This document shows, piece by piece, positions 59,961 to 64,000 of a DNA stretch of 64,000 nucleotides. The position numbers and the translations under genes were made by a program. Every line of letters begins with the position of its first letter. The first letter of the stretch is position 1. This stretch comes from Ophiocordyceps camponoti-saundersi (nom. inval.) (taxonomy: Eukaryota > Ascomycota > Sordariomycetes > Hypocreales > Ophiocordycipitaceae): positions 248,001-312,000 of the forward strand of contig PDHQ01000007.1 in assembly GCA_003339415.1 (NCBI GenBank), in the 5' to 3' direction. Below the pieces are notes generated by a model, which made no database searches, was not told where the DNA came from, and saw nothing but the letters and a program-made list of their open reading frames with translations.

Positions 59961-61665
59961 CTAAAGGCTCGATGACTGCCTCTTTAGCCTTCCCTCGATA
60001 CACGCTCCGACTTTCTGAGCGTCTCTCGAAAGTCGCCATACCCTGACCAGCTCTAGTCCAGCCTCGCTGAGAAGGTATGAGAAGCCCTCTACGGTACGCT
60101 CTTTGCCGGCTATGCCCATGACAGCTTGGTCGACGACGGCTATGAAGAAGCTGTCCTCACTTACCCGCGGCGGCAGCACCGCATCGCAGATGAGAAGACG
60201 GGAGTCGGGGGCCATTGCGGCAGCCAAGTGGGTGAGTATCTTGACGCAAGTTGCATCGGGCCAGTCGTGAATGATGAGACGCATGAAGTATGCCTTGGCT
60301 CCTATCGTCAGGGAGTTTTTCGGGATTCAGGGCGAGTCAGTTTTTCCCAATGTTGAGTTGAAAAGGGGGGGGGATTAACCTTTGACGGGCTGCTCCGTGA
60401 AAAAGTCGTGATTCATACGCTTCACGGCATCTGGTAAAGCACTATTCTTCTTCGAAAGCTCAATGACATCAGGCCGATCCTGAAGAACGCAAGTCTCATA
60501 CCGCAAGGAATCCGAATACGCAGCGATGATATTGGCCAAAACCGTGCCATGACCTCCCCCAACGTCAACGAGCTGAACTCGACCAGCTGCCTCCTCATCA
60601 GGCGAGTTCCGAAGAAGACGAAAGTCGAAAGTGCCTACTGCAGTACTGGCTTCGTCGATGACATCCATGGCAAGCTGGAAGTCCCGCATCCGATCTGGGT
60701 TCTGTCCCATGATAGCCCAGGGGGAAACGCCGTCTTGATTATGGTACGAGGTCATGGGGCAACGGAGAGAATCGTCGGGTTCATGAAGCTGACCTCTTCG
60801 TGACAGGTATTCATCGAAGTTGTGGAATGGCGTCAATACATGATCGAAGCTGTTGGCAAGTATAAGTAAGCCAGGTATCAATGGCTGTGTTTCGGACAGT
60901 CTCCATCAAAGAATGAAAGACTCACTTACCAGGCTACAAATAGGTGGCCCAGACCAGGTTTCTCAGGTTGGTAGGCGCGAGAGAATTTGGAGTGACGATA
61001 TCCGCCTTCATCCGTCTGCTCGAGGAAGCCAGAAAAGACTTTTCTCCAACTTCAGCAACGTTCATCGCGTACCTGGATTGGTAGACAGAGCTTCAAAGGT
61101 ATTTATCGAAGACTTACCGAGGATACGGCTCAACCTTTCTACATCGAAGTTAGTTTTCATCAACTTTCAGAAGCTCTTCTGCTCTTCACCCTGCTCAACC
61201 ATCAGAGAGGAGGCAGAGCAGAAACGTACCAAGCAACGACTCCTGCACACCCGTCTTCCTCGAAAGCTGTCCAAGAGAGATAGACGCCCTATCGGGAATG
61301 GCAGAGAGGACACCGAGCTTTATGAAGGTGCGTATGTTGACGAGTTCAGCCATCTACATCAACCAAGCCAATGCGGGAGACAAAAAACTCGAGTCAATTT
61401 CTTCCTTCACTGGTCACGTTCTTCGTCTGGCTTGACGCCAAGTGTGATTCGGGGGAAGGGGGAGGCAGGGAGAAGAAGGTACGTTGAGTCCATGATAGTA
61501 AGGCATCGATTCTGGCGTCATTAAATTGTTCATCAGGCTTCTTGTTCGGGCTAGCATCTCGACTCGGGCTGCTTCTGCCGTGGTACCGGACTCGTCTAGG
61601 CGCTTGGCTGCTTCGACGAGGCTTTGGACTGCATCTTGGACTTCTTTGGCTTGGGAAGGGTTCAT
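59961..61665 (-). CDS. SAM-dependent O-methyltransferase (small-molecule type)
   Basis: CDS complement join(59961..60301, 60380..60849, 60930..61038, 61118..61138, 61230..61353, 61483..61665), 415 residues. The N-terminal helical/dimerisation region reads MNPSQAKEVQDAVQSLVEAAKRL, then NIRTFIKLGVLSAIPDRASIS. A winged-helix part spans several short exons, including a 21-nt exon that yields (E)RLSRIL(V), then EGGYRHSKFSRAYQPEKPG. The SAM-binding motif is VQLVDVGGGHGTVLANI; the catalytic His lies in MRLIIHDWPD and is followed by LLICDAVLPP. This arrangement is that of secondary-metabolite methyltransferases. The substrate is unknown. The five introns are 78-129 bp. Joins were chosen to restore family motifs; the junction at 61038 is the least certain. 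Confidence 0.85.
61118..61138 (-). other. 21-nt micro-exon of the O-methyltransferase gene
   Basis: It lies between a 91-bp intron (acceptor GATGTAG) and a 79-bp intron (donor GTAAGT). It contributes two bases, six codons and one base, keeping frame between QESLL and FSGFLEQTDE. Confidence 0.7.
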
Positions 61666-62961
61666 GATTCTATTCTTCCCCGGGAAATGGGAGACAGGAT
61701 AGGAGGATGAATACGGGGTAAGAGGAGGGGTAAGACGGAGCGGAACGGGAGAATAGAGGCATCGAAAGGACACTGGGGAGGATGGATGGCAGGTGCATAC
61801 CTAGTCATGTTCTAAGGGGACCTATATAGGTAGTAGGTATAGATACACTGCATGTGAAAGGCTCATCACCATCGGTGGCTTCTATCAGTCGACGAATCTG
61901 ATGAAGTACATCCATAATCACAGATGTATGAAGGCAGAGATAGGTAATATCCAATTACTGATAGTGTGAAACATTGAGAAACACTCATCTACGCCGATGC
62001 AAGAGGGTCACTTGCCAACGCCGAGGAACGATCTCCACCATATAGATCGACCTTGTAAACGACGATAAGGGGGAGCGTGGCGTCGAAGACGGGGAAAGGC
62101 CACGATCTGTCCCCCATTGCGTACATATCTGTCTATATATGTTTATCTATACAGCACGTATGTCACAGACGCAGCGGCACTTGAACGTGGAGGCACATCC
62201 GGAGAGATGCTCAGATAGTAGCCTCTAGGGCGCTGCGAGTGAAGTACAACACGTATTGTCCTGACGAACGCATACTTCGGTATCTTCAAACAAGGCTCCT
62301 ACACTTCCTCTTACGATGGAGTCTCGTGACGGAATACAGCAGCATCTCGTGATTGCGGGATTTGTGATGTGTATGTACGTGACTGGGCTTGAAGCCTATC
62401 AGAACCGCCGAGACACATATATAGAAGACAACCCCGGACACCCAACACCCCCCATCCTCACCTCCAAGCACCCTCGTCACCATCCATCTGTACATAACTG
62501 GGCTCATAAGCTGCACAAAGGTCAAGTCTCTCTCCCTATAGATGCACACACGCACCAGTCATTACTCTGCCAATTTGTATTACTACGCTGACCCGAGGTA
62601 GGGTTGCACGTCTCATCCACACTTATACAGCCACTGCACACACCCACCTACCTACCAGGTCTATACACACATAACCATATACGGCGTTTCATCAACTGGT
62701 ACGGAGTAGAGCACATCGCTCTCTCTTTCCCCGAAACGACATGTAATCCCCGTCTCGAGTTCCATCAATCTACACTGCTCCCGTTTCGTATGTATCTATG
62801 TCTTTACGAGCGTGGTAATTACCAACCAGGTATTCACAGGCCATAGCCAGCGTATAAGCCGGAATAGCAAAACAGACGAGAACGGCAAAGATAGGACAGA
62901 ATTAGGTAAAAAAAAAAGGAGGGGGGGGGGGGGGGTAACGAAGTCGCCCATCCCATGCTCC

Positions 62962-62971
62962 NNNNNNNNNN
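62962..62971. other. Assembly gap (10 N)
   Basis: Ten N characters; the length is probably a placeholder. Flanking sequences are near-duplicates of one another. Confidence 0.99.
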
Positions 62972-63000
62972 ACCAAGCAGGCAGAAGCAAAAGAGAAGGA

Positions 63001-63067
63001 AAAAAAAAAAAGAGAAGAGGGGAGGAGGAAGAAGGAGGAGGGGGGGGGGGGAGGGGGGGGGGGGGGG
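63001..63067. repeat. Poly-A / poly-purine / poly-G tract
   Basis: Almost uninterrupted purines ending in two long G runs. A related but shorter poly-A plus poly-G tract lies on the other side of the gap (about 62909-62936). Confidence 0.85.
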
Positions 63068-63079
63068 TAACGAAGTCGA

Positions 63080-64000
63080 CTATCTCATGCTCCTGGCCCG
63101 GAAAGAGAGATAGCTGGGTCGCTTGAGGAGACGCTTGGCCTTGGGACCTCTCGAGCCCGTACTCTCCCTGTCCGTCTCGCAGTCTCGACCCAACCAGCGG
63201 GCGATGACGCGCGTCGCTTCGCCATACTCGACCGCTACGCTCTCTTTAGGCATCAAGGGTGGAGGCTTGTCCCATCCGTGGGCTTCGCCTTTGACGATGC
63301 GCATGGAAAAGGTCTTGCCATGATACTGCAGTCGTTGAGCGAACCGAAAACCTTCGGCCAGGAGCATGTCGTACTCGCAGAGACAGAGATGTAGCGGGGG
63401 GAGTTTCCGTAACAGGTCGTCCGACATGAGGCCGGGGGACAGCCTGGGATCGGTCCGTTGGTCACGCGGGATGGGCGGGTAGACGTACGAGGCATCGATG
63501 AGGTCCGTGAGGCCGGGGGGCAGAGTCAGTTCGGGACGGGGGCATAGCTGGCGCTTCTCGGGCCGAGAGATGGTTATGTCAAGGGTCGGGTAGAAGAGGA
63601 TGAGGCCGGCGATTGCCGGACGGGTGGCGGGCAGGCTATAGCCCCAGCGGGACGGATCCTGCATGACGAGCCAGCTGGTGAGGGCATTTGTGGCGCCGGC
63701 AGAGAATCCAGACAGGAAGAGGCTTTGGGCGTCTATTCCGAGCTCGGAAGCGCTCGAGGCAATCTGCAAGACGGCGTCGACGCAATCCTCGATGGGCACA
63801 GGAAAGGGATAGCTCGGGGCCAGTCGATAATTAACGGAAAAGACGACGGCATCGAGAGCCTCCATGACGGCGCCGGCCCAGCGGGCGTCGTCGGTGCCCT
63901 GACCGAGGATCCATCCTCCGCCGTGCAGGTCTATGACTGCGGAGCGGGGTGCGGCGGATATACGGGGTGGAACCCAGACGTCAACCTTAATCTTCCGACG
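63080..64000 (-). CDS. Alpha/beta hydrolase, hormone-sensitive-lipase type, cut at right edge
   Basis: The frame is open to the window edge, so the N-terminus is missing; 306 residues are visible. The oxyanion-hole motif is HGGGW near the edge, followed by FSVNYRLAPSYPFPVPIEDC. The nucleophile Ser lies in SLFLSGFSAGATN, the acid probably in LCEYDMLLAEG, and the catalytic His in GEAHGWD. This is the abhydrolase_3 / HSL family of esterases and arylacetamide-deacetylase-like enzymes. There is no signal peptide in the visible part. The C-terminus is basic (KAKRLLKRPSYLSFRARS). The substrate is unknown. It is the second enzyme gene in a row of a kind seen in metabolite clusters, after the O-methyltransferase. 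Confidence 0.87.
   Translation of the reverse strand, partial: RRKIKVDVWVPPRISAAPRSAVIDLHGGGWILGQGTDDARWAGAVMEALDAVVFSVNYRLAPSYPFPVPIEDCVDAVLQIASSASELGIDAQSLFLSGFSAGATNALTSWLVMQDPSRWGYSLPATRPAIAGLILFYPTLDITISRPEKRQLCPRPELTLPPGLTDLIDASYVYPPIPRDQRTDPRLSPGLMSDDLLRKLPPLHLCLCEYDMLLAEGFRFAQRLQYHGKTFSMRIVKGEAHGWDKPPPLMPKESVAVEYGEATRVIARWLGRDCETDRESTGSRGPKAKRLLKRPSYLSFRARSMR

Larger units (their letters stand above)
61666..63079. other. Intergenic with assembly gap
   Basis: It contains TA/TACA-type tracts, the O-methyltransferase upstream region, an N-gap and purine homopolymers next to the hydrolase 3' end. No gene is supported. Confidence 0.5.

Noticed and set aside
1..64000. CRISPR arrays, operons, riboswitches and ribosome binding sites
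   Set aside because: The window is eukaryotic nuclear DNA with spliced genes; no regular spacer-repeat pattern or riboswitch-like structure was seen.

Overview
This window is nuclear DNA of a filamentous ascomycete (Pezizomycotina), most likely a Sordariomycete. The supporting signs are short GT-AG introns of about 50-150 bp in most genes, fungal-only protein architectures (two-subunit type I fatty acid synthase, Zn2Cys6 zinc-cluster regulators, a HET-C2-type glycolipid transfer protein), CT-rich leaders, and RIP-type CpA-to-TpA mutations in a mobile element. I place 19 genes: 17 complete and one cut at each window edge. Exon joins were worked out by hand from splice sites and family alignments recalled from knowledge; no search was run.

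Layout, left to right: the C-terminal part of Ku70 (+, cut at the left edge); a large zinc-cluster protein (+); a mitochondrial PPR-like protein (-); LSM4 (+); fatty acid synthase alpha FAS2 (-) and beta FAS1 (+), divergent across a 2.8 kb shared upstream region; guanine deaminase (+); a small unidentified protein (-); an atypical bZIP protein (-); an XlnR/XYR1-type xylanase regulator (-); a NirA/NIT-4-type nitrate regulator (-); mitochondrial ribosomal protein uS4m/NAM9 (-); the CTF18 clamp-loader subunit (+); a cytochrome b2-like L-lactate dehydrogenase (-); BRO1 (-); phospholipase D (-); a glycolipid transfer protein (+); a small-molecule O-methyltransferase (-); and an HSL-type alpha/beta hydrolase (-) cut at the right edge.

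Most of these are unrelated housekeeping genes. The clear functional pair is FAS1/FAS2: the two subunits of one alpha6-beta6 complex, transcribed apart from a common region. Two pathway-specific nutrient regulators (xylan/cellulose and nitrate) lie side by side with unusually large flanking non-coding regions of 3.7 and 3.3 kb, rich in microsatellites. The O-methyltransferase and hydrolase at the right end could belong to a metabolite cluster continuing outside the window, but nothing here proves it.

The most notable discovery is an 854-bp element inside the FAS1/FAS2 upstream region. It has two 144-bp terminal repeats, a perfect 5-bp target duplication, a polypurine tract and a primer-site-like sequence, but no coding capacity. 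It fits a terminal-repeat retrotransposon in miniature (TRIM) of Copia type. All seven differences between its two repeats are CpA/TpA or TpG/TpA transitions, as left by RIP. Other points of interest are a cytochrome b2-like enzyme with no presequence and a C-terminal SKL, a 21-nt micro-exon in the methyltransferase, a CTF18 intron that stays open if retained, and poly-G tracts and an N-gap with duplicated flanks that look like assembly faults.
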